NCBI GenBank assembly: GCA_001404055.1
Contig: CXTY01000019.1
Span: forward strand, 248,001-312,000
DNA length: 64,000 nucleotides
DNA from: Roseibium album
GTDB taxonomy: Bacteria; Pseudomonadota; Alphaproteobacteria; Rhizobiales; Stappiaceae
Direction: 5' to 3'
Below are positions 25,583-34,143 of the stretch, one piece after another (within the stretch, counting starts at the first letter, position 1; every line of letters starts with the position of its first letter). The notes under the pieces are model-generated. The model made no database searches and was not told where the DNA came from. It saw only the letters and a program-made list of their open reading frames with translations. A program made the translations under genes and the position numbers.

Positions 25583-26638
25583 TTACCCGTCGTAGCGGGC
25601 GCCGTTTTTCGTCTTTAAGAATGCCTCCAGGGAGACATCTTCCTGTTTCAGGAAACCATGTGCCGGGAGTGTGCCGTCTCGCACCATTTCAACGACTGCG
25701 ACTACCGAAGACGCTGTGGTCCAGGCAATGGCTGTGCGCTCCTTGCCTGCAATTACGACGGGCTTGTATCCGCGGACGAATTCGCTGCGCTGCATGCGTC
25801 CATCGACATCACCTTCGGCAGCAACATGAATGTAGACAACGTCGTCGGTTACGGGAGGTTTCGCATTCACGAGTATCTCACCCGCTTCCTTGCGCCGGTC
25901 GCGCATTAGCAGCTCATGGAAAAAGAAATTCATCAATTGCACATGACCCGGATACCGCATGGTCTTGTAGTCCATGTTCGGTACGCGATCTCTGTAGGTA
26001 TCGCACATGGTTCCGAGACCGCCCGAAGTCGTGAATGCCTCCAGCTCAATGCCGCCAATCACGATTTTCTCGATCCATTCCATCGGTGAAACCCATTTGA
26101 TTTCACCGCCTTCCAGCACCTCGCAATCATTGAGATATTCGTTCACGACACCATCCGGTGACCAGTTGAACGAATAACCCATCAGGCCCGTCGGGTTCTG
26201 CGGCAGAGCGCCAACGCGCATGCGGCAGGACCTGCAGGTATCAAGTTCCCCGATCAGATGTGCGCCGACAATACCGACAAATCCCGGTGCCAACCCACAC
26301 TGCGGTGCCATCAAACCCCTGGATGTTTTCGCAAGATCCATGATCGCCTTTGTCGTCGGCACATCCTCTGTCAGATCAAAATAATGCTGACCAAGATCGT
26401 GAGCCGCACTGGCGACACCGACATTCAGGAAAAACGGCAAGCAGGAAAGAACTGCATCGAAGCCTTCCAAAGCCACCTTGAGGGCGGCAGTATCGCTGAC
26501 ATCGACCTGCCTCGTTTCAAAATGAAGACCCCTATCAGTCCGCGTGTCGAACCCCGTCACTTCAAAACCAGCCTCGTGCAAGAGCTCACTCGCAAGCGTG
26601 CCAACCTTCCCGAGACCGAGAACTGCTATCTTCTGCAT
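25583..26638 (-). CDS. L-lysine 6-dehydrogenase / saccharopine dehydrogenase-family protein
   Basis: 351 aa. The N-terminal Rossmann fold starts IAVLGLGKVGTLASELL; the saccharopine-reductase-like middle domain has APGFVGIVGAHLIGELD, LEAFTTSGGLGTMCDT and MDYKTMRYPGHV. These match the L-lysine 6-dehydrogenase subgroup known from Agrobacterium and Geobacillus as I recall it. The product, aminoadipate semialdehyde, is the substrate of the next gene. Saccharopine dehydrogenase activity is an alternative, but no lysine-ketoglutarate reductase gene is present here. The ATG at 26638 has AGGGA upstream. Confidence 0.78.
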   Translation of the reverse strand: MQKIAVLGLGKVGTLASELLHEAGFEVTGFDTRTDRGLHFETRQVDVSDTAALKVALEGFDAVLSCLPFFLNVGVASAAHDLGQHYFDLTEDVPTTKAIMDLAKTSRGLMAPQCGLAPGFVGIVGAHLIGELDTCRSCRMRVGALPQNPTGLMGYSFNWSPDGVVNEYLNDCEVLEGGEIKWVSPMEWIEKIVIGGIELEAFTTSGGLGTMCDTYRDRVPNMDYKTMRYPGHVQLMNFFFHELLMRDRRKEAGEILVNAKPPVTDDVVYIHVAAEGDVDGRMQRSEFVRGYKPVVIAGKERTAIAWTTASSVVAVVEMVRDGTLPAHGFLKQEDVSLEAFLKTKNGARYDG

Positions 26639-26751
26639 GTCGAATTTCCCTAAACGCGTTTGGCATCAAGAATAACGCGACTTGACCTGCACAAAAACAC
26701 CTGAAAAATAGTTATATCCATGATTAAAACTCATGCATCTAAAGGTGGCCT

Positions 26752-27648
26752 GTGAAACACGACATTCCAATTCCGAGCATTTCCGTACTCCGCTGTTTCG
26801 AAGCTGCTGCCAAACACCAGAGTTTCACGGCGGCAGCGGAAGAACTCGGCCTCACCCAAAGCGGCGTCAGTCGCCAGGTTAAGGAACTTGAGGACCAGAT
26901 AGGAGCCGCACTGTTTCGAAGGGAAGGTCGCGGCATCCGTCTGACCCACGCAGGTCAATCTCTTGCAGATGGGCTGTTTTCCGATCTCGCGCGCTTGAGA
27001 CGCACCGTATCGCAAGCTGTCGCTGCTGGTGAAACCCAGGAGCTTCTCTCCATTGCAGCCCTACCAACATTTGCGACCCGGTGGCTTGTTCCCCGGTTAG
27101 GAGACTTCAAGGCAAAGCGAACGAACCTGGATGTTATGGTCTACAGCCGTTCGGAACCCTTCGACCTGGTTGAGCAGAGCATCGATGTTGCAATCCATTT
27201 TGGCACAAACGATTGGCCAGGCGCGAAGCTGACGCCGCTGTGTCCGGAAGACCTTGTGGTTGTCGCATCTCCAACACTCATCGAGACCTGCCACGTAGCC
27301 AGTACCGAAGATATCTTCAACATGCCTCTTCTTCACATGACGTCGCGCGCGCACTTGTGGCAGGTTTTTCAAAAGACAGTTCCAAGCGTCAACACCAGTG
27401 TTCAAAAGGGCAGCTACTTCGATCAGTTTTCTTTGGTCATTGCAGCTGCGGTGAGCGGCATGGGAGCCGCGATCCTACCGACGTATCTGATTGAAACCGA
27501 ACTTGGCTCCGGCGCTCTCGTCCAACTTGCAGATGTTGCAGACGGTTCTGGGCAAAATTATTATGTAGCCCTGCCTACAGGCGAGCTTAATCCGCCGGCC
27601 AATGAATTTCTGTCCTGGATCCGAAAACAGGTCAGCCGCAGGGTATGA
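26752..27648 (+). CDS. LysR-family regulator (GcvA-like) of lysine catabolism
   Basis: 298 aa with helix-turn-helix at about residues 5-60 (FTAAAEELGLTQSGVSRQVKELE) and a GcvA-type substrate-binding domain (LARLRRTVSQ ... SIAALPTFATRWLVPRL). The start is GTG at 26752 with AAAGG upstream. It diverges from the lysine dehydrogenase gene over 113 bp; that gap holds CATGA-N7-TCATG (26719-26735), a plausible LysR site. Probably controls the lysine pair, with lysine or aminoadipate semialdehyde as likely effector. Confidence 0.82.
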   Translation: MKHDIPIPSISVLRCFEAAAKHQSFTAAAEELGLTQSGVSRQVKELEDQIGAALFRREGRGIRLTHAGQSLADGLFSDLARLRRTVSQAVAAGETQELLSIAALPTFATRWLVPRLGDFKAKRTNLDVMVYSRSEPFDLVEQSIDVAIHFGTNDWPGAKLTPLCPEDLVVVASPTLIETCHVASTEDIFNMPLLHMTSRAHLWQVFQKTVPSVNTSVQKGSYFDQFSLVIAAAVSGMGAAILPTYLIETELGSGALVQLADVADGSGQNYYVALPTGELNPPANEFLSWIRKQVSRRV

Positions 27649-27825
27649 AGCGCTCCATCCATGAGAGCTTGCCTAGAAATCGGGACTGCCAACTTGACCT
27701 ACGTCATTGGATCGGCAGATGACTCTGCGTTACCCTTCTGAAATGACTTAATGGATAGAAGTCCTGTTGCGCCGGAGCGCCTATAAGGGACGCTCTCGTT
27801 CCAGCCCAGGGCAGGAGAGTGTGAA

Positions 27826-29223
27826 ATGCAACCGTGGTTTGGGCAACTTCGGGACATTGCACGGGCGCTGAAATACCATCTGCATTTTCGTGGTATTGAA
27901 CGCGGCACCCCGGAAGCTCTTAAGACATATCAGCAGATCCAATTGAACAAGATCGTACGGCACGCCGTACAAAATTCACCCTATTACGGTCGGCTCTGCA
28001 AAGGTCTTGATCTGGGAGCAGACATCAGCCTCCTCGATCTTCCGGTCATCGACAAACGTCTCATGATGGACAATTTCGATGAATGGGTAACGGACCCAAG
28101 GCTCCAGATCGGCAAGATCGAACACCAGCTGGAGGCTGACCCTGACGAACAATATTACCTCGGTGAATACCGCCTGGTCGTAACCAGTGGTTCAAGCGGA
28201 TTTCGCGGCATATTTGTTTATGACAGGAATGAATGGTCTATCGTGATAGCTGCGGCATTCCGCTGGGCGGAAATGTTTGGGATCTCACCCGTGGAGTTGG
28301 GCTACAAGAAACTAGCCTCGATCAAAGCAGACAGTTCCGGCCATGCCACGTCGAGGCTAGGGCAGAGTATGAACCTTGGCATTCGCAATTTGCTGATGCT
28401 TGATGCGACCCAGTCCCTGGCGGACCTTACTAAGCAACTGAACGACTACCAGCCCCAATTGTTGATGGGGTATGCATCAATGATTTCCCTGCTTGCCAAC
28501 GAACAAATCGAAGGCCGTCTAAAGATTGAGCCTGAAGTCATAGCGACTTTCAGCGAAATCATGAGTGACGACCGGCTCAGGCGAGTGTTGCAGGCCTGGA
28601 ACATAACGCCATTCAACCATTACGGTGCAGCCGAACAGGTCATGATCGCAGCCGACTGCGAGGCCCACATGGGTCTCCACCATTTTTCCGACATGTCCAT
28701 CGTTGAGATCGTGGACGAACACAACAATCCAGTGCCTCCCGGAACGCCCGGACACAAGGTATTGCTCACGAACTTGCACAAATTCGTTCAACCAATCATC
28801 CGATATGAAATTACCGATATTGTTACGGCTGCAGACCGGAATTGCAGTTGTACGCGGCCGTTCCCGTTGTTTTCAAATATTGGCGGCAGGACAGAAGATG
28901 TCATTCACATGACTGGTGCGCACGGTGAACGCGTGTCGATTTCACCCATGGTTGTTTCCTATTGCCTGTCTGAATGCCCCGAAGTTATCGAGTTTCAGTA
29001 CATGTATGAAACCGGATCTTTGAAAGTCATAATCGTACCAAAAACAGATTCTGAACGAAGTGAAGTGGAAAAGGCCGTGCGAAATTGTCTTGAATCGTCC
29101 TTGACCCGACAGGGAGCAGCAAATTTCTCGGTAACTATCTCTTTTGTCGAAAGTTTCCCACGTTCGAGCAAAACAATGGGTAAGCTTAAACTGAGCATAG
29201 ACGATGCCACCGGCCGAAAATAA
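27826..29223 (+). CDS. PaaK-like adenylate-forming enzyme (phenylacetate-CoA ligase/CapK family)
   Basis: 465 aa of the PaaK/CapK branch. The N-terminal section has QLNKIVRHAVQNSPYYGRL. The phosphate-binding loop TSGSSGFRGIFVYD is near residue 125, and FNHYGAAEQVMIAADC and YEITDIV are the middle ATP motifs. The C-terminal lid contains SSKTMGKLKL, where the lysine would be catalytic. Members activate carboxylic acids as acyl-adenylates, often to CoA esters. The gene stands alone, with no CoA-pathway genes adjacent, so the substrate is open. The ATG at 27826 has GGAGAG upstream. Confidence 0.75.
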   Translation: MQPWFGQLRDIARALKYHLHFRGIERGTPEALKTYQQIQLNKIVRHAVQNSPYYGRLCKGLDLGADISLLDLPVIDKRLMMDNFDEWVTDPRLQIGKIEHQLEADPDEQYYLGEYRLVVTSGSSGFRGIFVYDRNEWSIVIAAAFRWAEMFGISPVELGYKKLASIKADSSGHATSRLGQSMNLGIRNLLMLDATQSLADLTKQLNDYQPQLLMGYASMISLLANEQIEGRLKIEPEVIATFSEIMSDDRLRRVLQAWNITPFNHYGAAEQVMIAADCEAHMGLHHFSDMSIVEIVDEHNNPVPPGTPGHKVLLTNLHKFVQPIIRYEITDIVTAADRNCSCTRPFPLFSNIGGRTEDVIHMTGAHGERVSISPMVVSYCLSECPEVIEFQYMYETGSLKVIIVPKTDSERSEVEKAVRNCLESSLTRQGAANFSVTISFVESFPRSSKTMGKLKLSIDDATGRK

Positions 29224-29360
29224 GACGTGGAGAAGAACCCAAATTTTGCTTCAATGTTCACACCGCTTCAGTGCCTGTCTCGCCCTCTTGTTTGTTTTCG
29301 CCTGCATTTTCTTCCCCTTCAGCGTCGTGCTTGGCGCTCTTTTCGGGGATTCCGAACGCA

Positions 29361-29394
29361 AAAACCCCCGTCGGTTTTCCCCGACGGGGGTTTT
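29361..29394. terminator. Strong bidirectional rho-independent terminator
   Basis: A 14-nt perfect inverted repeat (AAAACCCCCGTCGG and its complement) around a 6-nt loop, with U-runs in both directions. On the minus strand it begins seven bases after the tRNA-3'-end-like sequence, as expected downstream of a tRNA gene. Confidence 0.85.
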
Positions 29395-29400
29395 GTTATT

Positions 29401-29421
29401 TGGTTGCGGGAGCAGGATTTG
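29401..29421 (-). other. tRNA 3'-end-like sequence (possible att remnant)
   Basis: On the minus strand these 21 bases read CAAATCC, then TGC, then TCCCGCA, then ACCA. That fits the end of a T-loop, the 3' T-stem strand, a 7-base acceptor strand, a discriminator base and CCA. No tRNA body precedes it. Integrative elements commonly leave only such a 3' end at their attachment site. A shorter copy (13 bases) lies at 29546-29558. A chance match or protein-coding origin cannot be excluded. Confidence 0.4.
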
Positions 29422-29503
29422 TCATTTTTGCCCTTCTGCGTCGGGCTTCGCCCTTCTTGATGGGGCCCGAGAGGTTTTCTCCTGTATCCACTCTCCAGAT
29501 ACA

Positions 29504-29539
29504 AAAACAGCCCCAACCCTGATGGGCTGAGGCTGTTTT
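29504..29539. terminator. Second terminator hairpin
   Basis: Arms AAAACAGCC and GGCTGTTTT enclose 18 nt, with TTTTTT shortly after on the plus strand. It is flanked on the right by the second TGGTTGCGGGAGC copy, repeating the word-plus-terminator arrangement at 29361-29421. Confidence 0.65.
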
Positions 29540-29683
29540 GTTTTTTGGTTGCGGGAGCTCGCAACCAGCTTAGCCTACTACTATTCGCAACAGATATCTC
29601 GGGATGGCGTTACGTCTCCTAACACATTGAATGTGTTGAGAGAGTTGTTTTCGCCGCCAGACCGGGTCCGGAAAGGACTCGCT

Positions 29684-30061
29684 ATGGCTAAAACTCTAAT
29701 CAATGTTCCATTTTCACTTCGATTGACCTTCGAAGAACGTGCAAACCTCGAACACCAGGCAGCTGGAATGCCGCTTGGGGCGTATATTCGCAAACAGGTC
29801 TTCGGCAAGGATGCAAAGCCGCGCAAGACACGTGGCAAACATCCGGTCAAAGACCATGTCGCCCTGGGCAGGGTTTTGGGTGCACTGGGCCAATCCCGTC
29901 TGTCGAGCAATCTCAATCAGCTCGCAAGAGCGGTGAACACTGGTTCCCTGCCGGTCACGCCAGATACGGAGCAATCACTCCAAGAAGCCTGCGACGCTGT
30001 TCACGAGATACGAGAAGAGCTCCTAAGGGCGCTCGGTGTTCAGTCAGCGGGTGCCGAATGA
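29684..30061 (+). CDS. mobC: MobC-like mobilisation accessory protein
   Basis: 125 aa. The N-terminal part looks like a ribbon-helix-helix DNA-binding domain (NVPFSLRLTFEERANLEHQA), followed by a conserved MobC-like region (LGALGQSRLSSNLNQLARAVNTGSL) and a helical tail. MobC proteins bind near oriT and help the relaxase open DNA. The ATG at 29684 has GGAAAGGA upstream. Its stop overlaps the relaxase start (ATGA), so they are translationally coupled. An origin of transfer would be expected in 29560-29680, but I could not pick out a nic site. Confidence 0.75.
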   Translation: MAKTLINVPFSLRLTFEERANLEHQAAGMPLGAYIRKQVFGKDAKPRKTRGKHPVKDHVALGRVLGALGQSRLSSNLNQLARAVNTGSLPVTPDTEQSLQEACDAVHEIREELLRALGVQSAGAE

Positions 30062-31410
30062 TCCTCAAAGGGTCCATCAGAGGAAGTGCGCGTGAGTTGG
30101 CAAGTCACCTCTTGAAGGTGTCTGACAACGAACATGCCGAAGTCCACGAGGTTCGTGGCTTTGCCAGCGACGACCTGATTGATGCTCTGATTGAAGCCGA
30201 ATGCTTGGCCAAGGGCACACGTTGCACCAAGCACCTGTTCTCCTTGAGCCTCAACCCACCAGCCAATGAGACGGTCTCCATTGAAGAATTCGAAGAGGCT
30301 GTTGATCGCATAGAGGCGGAACTCGGGCTTGAAGAGGTTCCAAGAGCCATTGTGTTCCATGAGAAGGACGGGAGACGGCACTGTCATGCGGTTTGGAACC
30401 GGATAGACAGTGAAGAGATGAAGGCCGTTCCAATGCCATTCTTCAAGAACCGACTAATGGATATCTCCAGAGATCTCTTTCTGGAGCGAGATTGGGATGT
30501 CCCCCAAGGCATTCTGGATCGATCTGCCAAGAACCCATTGAACTTTGACTTGAGCGAATGGCAGCAAGCGCAGCGCTCCAAACAAGACCCTCGCCTGATC
30601 AAGGCTGTCATGCGCGAGTGCTGGCAGGGTTCCGATTCCAAGGAAGCCTTTTGTGGAGCACTGGAAAACTACGGCTACCACCTTGCCCGTGGTGATCGCA
30701 GAGGGTTTGTGGCCGTAGATGTTCAAGGAGAAGTCTATTCCCTCTCCCGCACCACGGGCGTTAAAGCCAAAGAGCTCACTGGCAAGCTTGGGGCACCCAA
30801 GGATTTGCCAAGCGTTGAAGAGACCAAGGCACTGGTCAATGCCAGATGGACGGAGAAGCTTCAAAAACTCTCTGATGATCTGGACACCAAACACACCCGC
30901 CAAAACAAGCCAATCAATCAGAAGCTGGATCAGATCAAGCAGCGCCAGCAGCAAGAACGACATGCACTTAAAGAGAGCCAACAGAAGCGCTCGGACCAAG
31001 AAAACAGAATTCGGTCAGAACGACTACCGCGCGGGCTTGGTGGTATCTGGAGCCGCCTGTCTGGCAAATACGCCAAGATCAGACAACAGAATGAATATGA
31101 GGCTTGGGGAGCGCTCAAGCGGGACGAGGCGGAAAAGGACCGGCAGATCAACAAACACCTGGAAGAACGGTCCTCGCTTCAAAAGACCAAAAGACGGCTA
31201 AGACAGCAGCAGCTAGTCGAGCGTGTTGAATTACACCGAGAGATCGCTGGGCGGATGGAAGCCAAGAAGGAACTTCGTCAGGGGTTGGATATGGAGTTCA
31301 ATGCGCGGTCACCTCAAAAGTCCCAGCAGAAAACCAACAAGAAGTCTCAACAATTCACGCGCAATCGTGGACTTTATCGTGGTGACGATGATTTGGAGCC
31401 GGAGCTCTAG
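30058..31410 (+). CDS. Relaxase / mobilisation nuclease (MobA/VirD2-like)
   Basis: 450 aa. The N-terminal relaxase domain (about 1-200) includes LASHLLKVSDNEHAEVHEVRGF, KHLFSLSLNPP, and the metal-binding three-histidine-type motif FHEKDGRRHCHAVWNRID near residue 100. The C-terminal half is a highly charged, Gln- and Lys-rich coiled coil (about 270-430). The protein should nick oriT and carry the strand during conjugative mobilisation. No type IV secretion genes are in the window, so the element would be mobilisable rather than self-transmissible. Confidence 0.82.
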   Translation: MILKGSIRGSARELASHLLKVSDNEHAEVHEVRGFASDDLIDALIEAECLAKGTRCTKHLFSLSLNPPANETVSIEEFEEAVDRIEAELGLEEVPRAIVFHEKDGRRHCHAVWNRIDSEEMKAVPMPFFKNRLMDISRDLFLERDWDVPQGILDRSAKNPLNFDLSEWQQAQRSKQDPRLIKAVMRECWQGSDSKEAFCGALENYGYHLARGDRRGFVAVDVQGEVYSLSRTTGVKAKELTGKLGAPKDLPSVEETKALVNARWTEKLQKLSDDLDTKHTRQNKPINQKLDQIKQRQQQERHALKESQQKRSDQENRIRSERLPRGLGGIWSRLSGKYAKIRQQNEYEAWGALKRDEAEKDRQINKHLEERSSLQKTKRRLRQQQLVERVELHREIAGRMEAKKELRQGLDMEFNARSPQKSQQKTNKKSQQFTRNRGLYRGDDDLEPEL

Positions 31411-31843
31411 ATGGAATGCTCGGTTTCTAACGAGCTGTATGCCGTCTTACGACCTTCAATTCACTCGTTTGGTGGTCTGAGGCTCCATCTCCAATGCCGA
31501 CATTCACCGCCGATGCAGTGAATGTACTGGTCGGGCGGAAAGTGTGAATTCGCTGCGCTGGAAACCAATGGTGGCAATGCGGACGAAGTGTGAGTTCTCC
31601 ACGACTGCCCCAATGGCCGCTTGAGGAAAGTCACAAGCAACATTGTTAAAACCAACAAGTGAGCTCAAGAGCTCCCATATCTCGTCATTTGATCCCTGAT
31701 CGCCCGAAAACCTTATTAGGAGACACCAGGCTTATTCGTCGATACATCTTGACATAGCACCTGTGGGTATCATATTAAATAGTACCCATAGGTACTATAT
31801 GCCTATCGTGATATCGGCACTCGCAACGCCACAGGAGAGCAAC
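31411..31843. other. Non-coding stretch between relaxase and SRPBCC operon
   Basis: Bases 31411-31740 show no gene or repeat I recognise. The right end holds the promoter and operator of the SRPBCC-ArsR operon. Confidence 0.5.
31749..31797 (+). promoter_or_regulatory. Promoter and ArsR-type operator
   Basis: TTGACA (31749-31754), an 18-bp spacer and TATTAA (31773-31778) form a sigma-70-like promoter. An inverted repeat TAGTACC-N4-GGTACTA (31780-31797) sits just downstream of the -10 box, and a GGGTAT half-element lies in the spacer. The operon encodes an ArsR repressor, its likely ligand. Confidence 0.65.
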
Positions 31844-32293
31844 ATGGACTATTCGAAGACCATTACTATCGACGCAACACCCGACGCAGCGCATCAGGCA
31901 CTGACGAAAGACATCAGCCTATGGTGGAGCGAAGAACTGGCTGTTCATGAAGGTTCTTTCACAATCGGATTTGGTGAAACCAAAAAGACCTTCAACACCA
32001 TTCTGCCTGCCTCCATTGAGAGTGGTTTTGAGATTGCTTGGATTTGTACAGCGGCAAATCTGCTCCATCCCGATGTGGGCAATCCAGAAGAATGGGTTGG
32101 AACGCGAATTGTTTGGAATGTGAAACTTGACGGTGGCACTACGAACGTCACGTTGACCCATGTGGGGTTGAATGAGACCCTCCAATGTCACGACATCTGC
32201 GTGCGTGGTTGGGATCACTTCTTTTTGGATAGCTTTCAGGCTTACTTGACGACCGGGCAAGGCAACCCGTTTGGACCATCCCAAGCAGCATAG
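31844..32293 (+). CDS. SRPBCC-domain protein (AHSA1-like), first copy
   Basis: 149-aa START/SRPBCC fold: N-terminal DYSKTITIDATPDAAHQALTKD, a central WTCTA-like strand region (FEIAWICTAANLL) and a final helix region with CVRGWDHFFLDSFQAYLTTG. The family forms a hydrophobic ligand-binding cavity, and AHSA1-like members are often paired with ArsR repressors. The ATG at 31844 has AGGAG upstream. First gene of a three-gene operon. Confidence 0.75.
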   Translation: MDYSKTITIDATPDAAHQALTKDISLWWSEELAVHEGSFTIGFGETKKTFNTILPASIESGFEIAWICTAANLLHPDVGNPEEWVGTRIVWNVKLDGGTTNVTLTHVGLNETLQCHDICVRGWDHFFLDSFQAYLTTGQGNPFGPSQAA

Positions 32294-32310
32294 TCTGAGA
32301 GAGGAAAGCA

Positions 32311-32673
32311 ATGCGGCAGTCCAGCCTTCAACTTTCGCAGCCACAGGCCGCATTTCAGGCGATTTCGGATCCAACGCGTCGGTCAATTTTGTCGATGCTT
32401 TCAGAAGAAGACATGACCATCGGTGAAATCGTGGATCAATTCAGCATCACGCGGGGGGCGATCAAAAAACACCTCGTAATGCTGGAAAAGGGAGGGCTGA
32501 TTTCTGTCAAACAAAGAGGTCGCGAGCGGATCAACAGTTTGGAACCTCTGGGTCTCAAACAGGTTGATGACTGGCTCTCACATTTCCACCAGTTCTGGGA
32601 CGAAAAGCTCGGCAAATTGCAGGAAGTTGTCGAAAAAGAAGAGCGTGCCAATACCAAAGCGAAACGCCCATGA
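32311..32673 (+). CDS. ArsR-family repressor
   Basis: 120-aa winged helix: AISDPTRRSILSMLSEEDMT, then ITRGAIKKHLVMLEKGGLISVKQRGRERI. Metal-ligand cysteines of ArsR/SmtB sensors are absent, so it belongs to the non-metal group that accompanies SRPBCC genes. Its stop overlaps the next start by four bases (ATGA). It probably represses the operon through the palindrome at 31780-31797. Confidence 0.85.
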   Translation: MRQSSLQLSQPQAAFQAISDPTRRSILSMLSEEDMTIGEIVDQFSITRGAIKKHLVMLEKGGLISVKQRGRERINSLEPLGLKQVDDWLSHFHQFWDEKLGKLQEVVEKEERANTKAKRP

Positions 32674-33092
32674 GCGATACGATCACAAGGGTAGTCTTCA
32701 TCAAAGCGTCAAGGGAAACGGTTTGGTCATATCTGGTCGACAAGGACAAGCTCGGTGAATGGTATCACCCTGCTGAGCGCGACTTGGCAATTGACAAGGA
32801 CTATGCCCTTTTTGAAGAGAGCAGCGAAGATCATAAGCAAATAATTTGGGGGCGGGTCCTTGAAATGAACCGGCCCCAACTTTTGATCACAACGTTCAAC
32901 ATTGCGCCGTTCAACGGAATTGAAACGAAGCTGACTTGGGTTCTAAAGGAAGCTGCTGGCGGATCGCGTGTTTCGCTGACCCACGAGGGTATCGCCAAAG
33001 CATCTGGCGAAGCGGCCATGGAGATGTTGCTGTTTCTGAAAGTGGGATGGGACAATCATCTGGAAAAATTGCAACGAGCCATAGTCGAATAG
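32670..33092 (+). CDS. SRPBCC-domain protein (AHSA1-like), second copy
   Basis: 140 aa with the AHSA1-type pattern TRVVFIKASRETVWSYLVDKDKLGEWYHP at the start, strands PQLLITTFNIAPF and SRVSLTHEGIAK, and the C-terminal helix KVGWDNHLEKLQRAIVE. Translationally coupled to the ArsR gene. It differs clearly from the first SRPBCC copy, so the pair is not a recent duplication. Ligand unknown. A 14-bp perfect palindrome (AGCGAACGTTCGCT, 33109-33122) follows the gene. Confidence 0.8.
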   Translation: MSDTITRVVFIKASRETVWSYLVDKDKLGEWYHPAERDLAIDKDYALFEESSEDHKQIIWGRVLEMNRPQLLITTFNIAPFNGIETKLTWVLKEAAGGSRVSLTHEGIAKASGEAAMEMLLFLKVGWDNHLEKLQRAIVE

Positions 33093-33292
33093 ACGGGGAT
33101 ATCTGTAGAGCGAACGTTCGCTGCATTGCGGAAGATTGACACTTTGGGCTCGTTCCTGACCTTCGCTGCAAATTGTTCGAAGGTCGGCAGTGGGCCGATA
33201 TCGTCTGCCCGTCAAATCCAGGCATAGGTCCGCTCCCGGCCACATTCCGAACGTTCCTACCAATCAAGGACTTCGTACTCAGCCTCCAGTTT

Positions 33293-33347
33293 TTGCATCT
33301 AAGGCCTGCACTATGCTATAATGTATACATTAATTGAATTATACATT
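33293..33347 (+). promoter_or_regulatory. Promoter with nested palindromes
   Basis: TTGCAT (33293-33298), an 18-bp spacer and a perfect TATAAT (33317-33322). Overlapping the start region are ATGTATACAT (33321-33330) and the inverted repeat AATGTATA-N12-TATACATT (33320-33347). It precedes the gene at 33362. The binding protein is not identifiable. Confidence 0.6.
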
Positions 33348-33361
33348 TATAGGATTTTACA

Positions 33362-34141
33362 TTGTCATTTCATCATTCAGACGCGTTCAACGAGATAGCC
33401 GGGGTTCAGAAAGAACGTGCCCGGCAACAGGACCTTGAGGACTTCAACAACGAGTGCAGCGGCAATGAGACCGGGCGCATGCAACGGTTTCTAAGCCGGG
33501 ATGCTTTTAAGGATGCCCGCGCAGCCAAAACAGGAAAATCCCGTTCGTCTGGGAAACTGTCTGCGCTCGATATTCTTCTTCTGAACGACCTCGCATATGC
33601 GCACATGCACCAGGCCGCGATTGAAAACAACCGCGCTGCGCAAGCCAAGGTCACGGAACTGCAGGACAGCATTGTCCGGGTAATGTCAAAGCTGAGCAAG
33701 AGGAGTGATGGGCTTCTAGATCAAGCCGTAACACTCCCGGATGGCCGTAATGCCTTCATGAGCAAGACCGGCCAAGCTTTCACCATCGACGGTGACTTGG
33801 TTGCTCCTGCGATCACTGAAGGGATCGACTGGTCAGGCAGACCTGAATATGAGGCTTATCTTTCTTTAGTAGAAGACAGCGCTGCGCTGGAAGAGCTGAA
33901 CGCCAAGAGCGAAGGCCACAGCCTGCGACTTGGTGAGATTCTGAACACTCTTGAAGATGAAGACAATCCGGCGACTAAGAACAAAATTCAGTCATTGCAA
34001 ATGGAACAAGAAGAAATTGTCACTCACCTGGATGGAATTGAAAGCCAAGTTCAAAAAATTGAATCCCGTTTTGACGCACAGTCCCATGACAATGAACAGA
34101 CGTCATCCCAACCGCTGGTGGCTATGAAGCCCGAGATATAG
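33362..34141 (+). CDS. Hypothetical protein, coiled-coil rich
   Basis: 259 aa, not recognised. It starts at TTG (33362) with AGGA seven bases upstream and a strong promoter before that; the first internal ATG would drop 39 residues. The N-terminal third is basic and helical. A short segment GRNAFMSKTGQAFTIDGDLV looks like a beta hairpin. The C-terminal half is acidic and helical (TLEDEDNPATKNKIQSLQ and beyond), likely a coiled coil. No signal peptide or membrane segment. The position suggests an element-encoded accessory protein. Confidence 0.6.
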   Translation: MSFHHSDAFNEIAGVQKERARQQDLEDFNNECSGNETGRMQRFLSRDAFKDARAAKTGKSRSSGKLSALDILLLNDLAYAHMHQAAIENNRAAQAKVTELQDSIVRVMSKLSKRSDGLLDQAVTLPDGRNAFMSKTGQAFTIDGDLVAPAITEGIDWSGRPEYEAYLSLVEDSAALEELNAKSEGHSLRLGEILNTLEDEDNPATKNKIQSLQMEQEEIVTHLDGIESQVQKIESRFDAQSHDNEQTSSQPLVAMKPEI

Positions 34142-34143
34142 AT

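Larger units (their letters stand above)
29224..29683. other. Island junction region, no intact gene
   Basis: Holds two terminator hairpins and two copies of a TGGTTGCGGGAGC word, one of which extends into a tRNA-3'-end-like sequence. No convincing coding frame. The stretch separates the PaaK-like gene from the mobilisation genes and is the probable left boundary of the accessory region. Confidence 0.5.

Noticed and set aside
29254..29360. Acidic C-terminal-tail-like translation on the minus strand (ending GENKQEGETGTEAV)
   Set aside because: It starts inside a terminator, has no upstream coding frame, and low-complexity acidic text is weak evidence.
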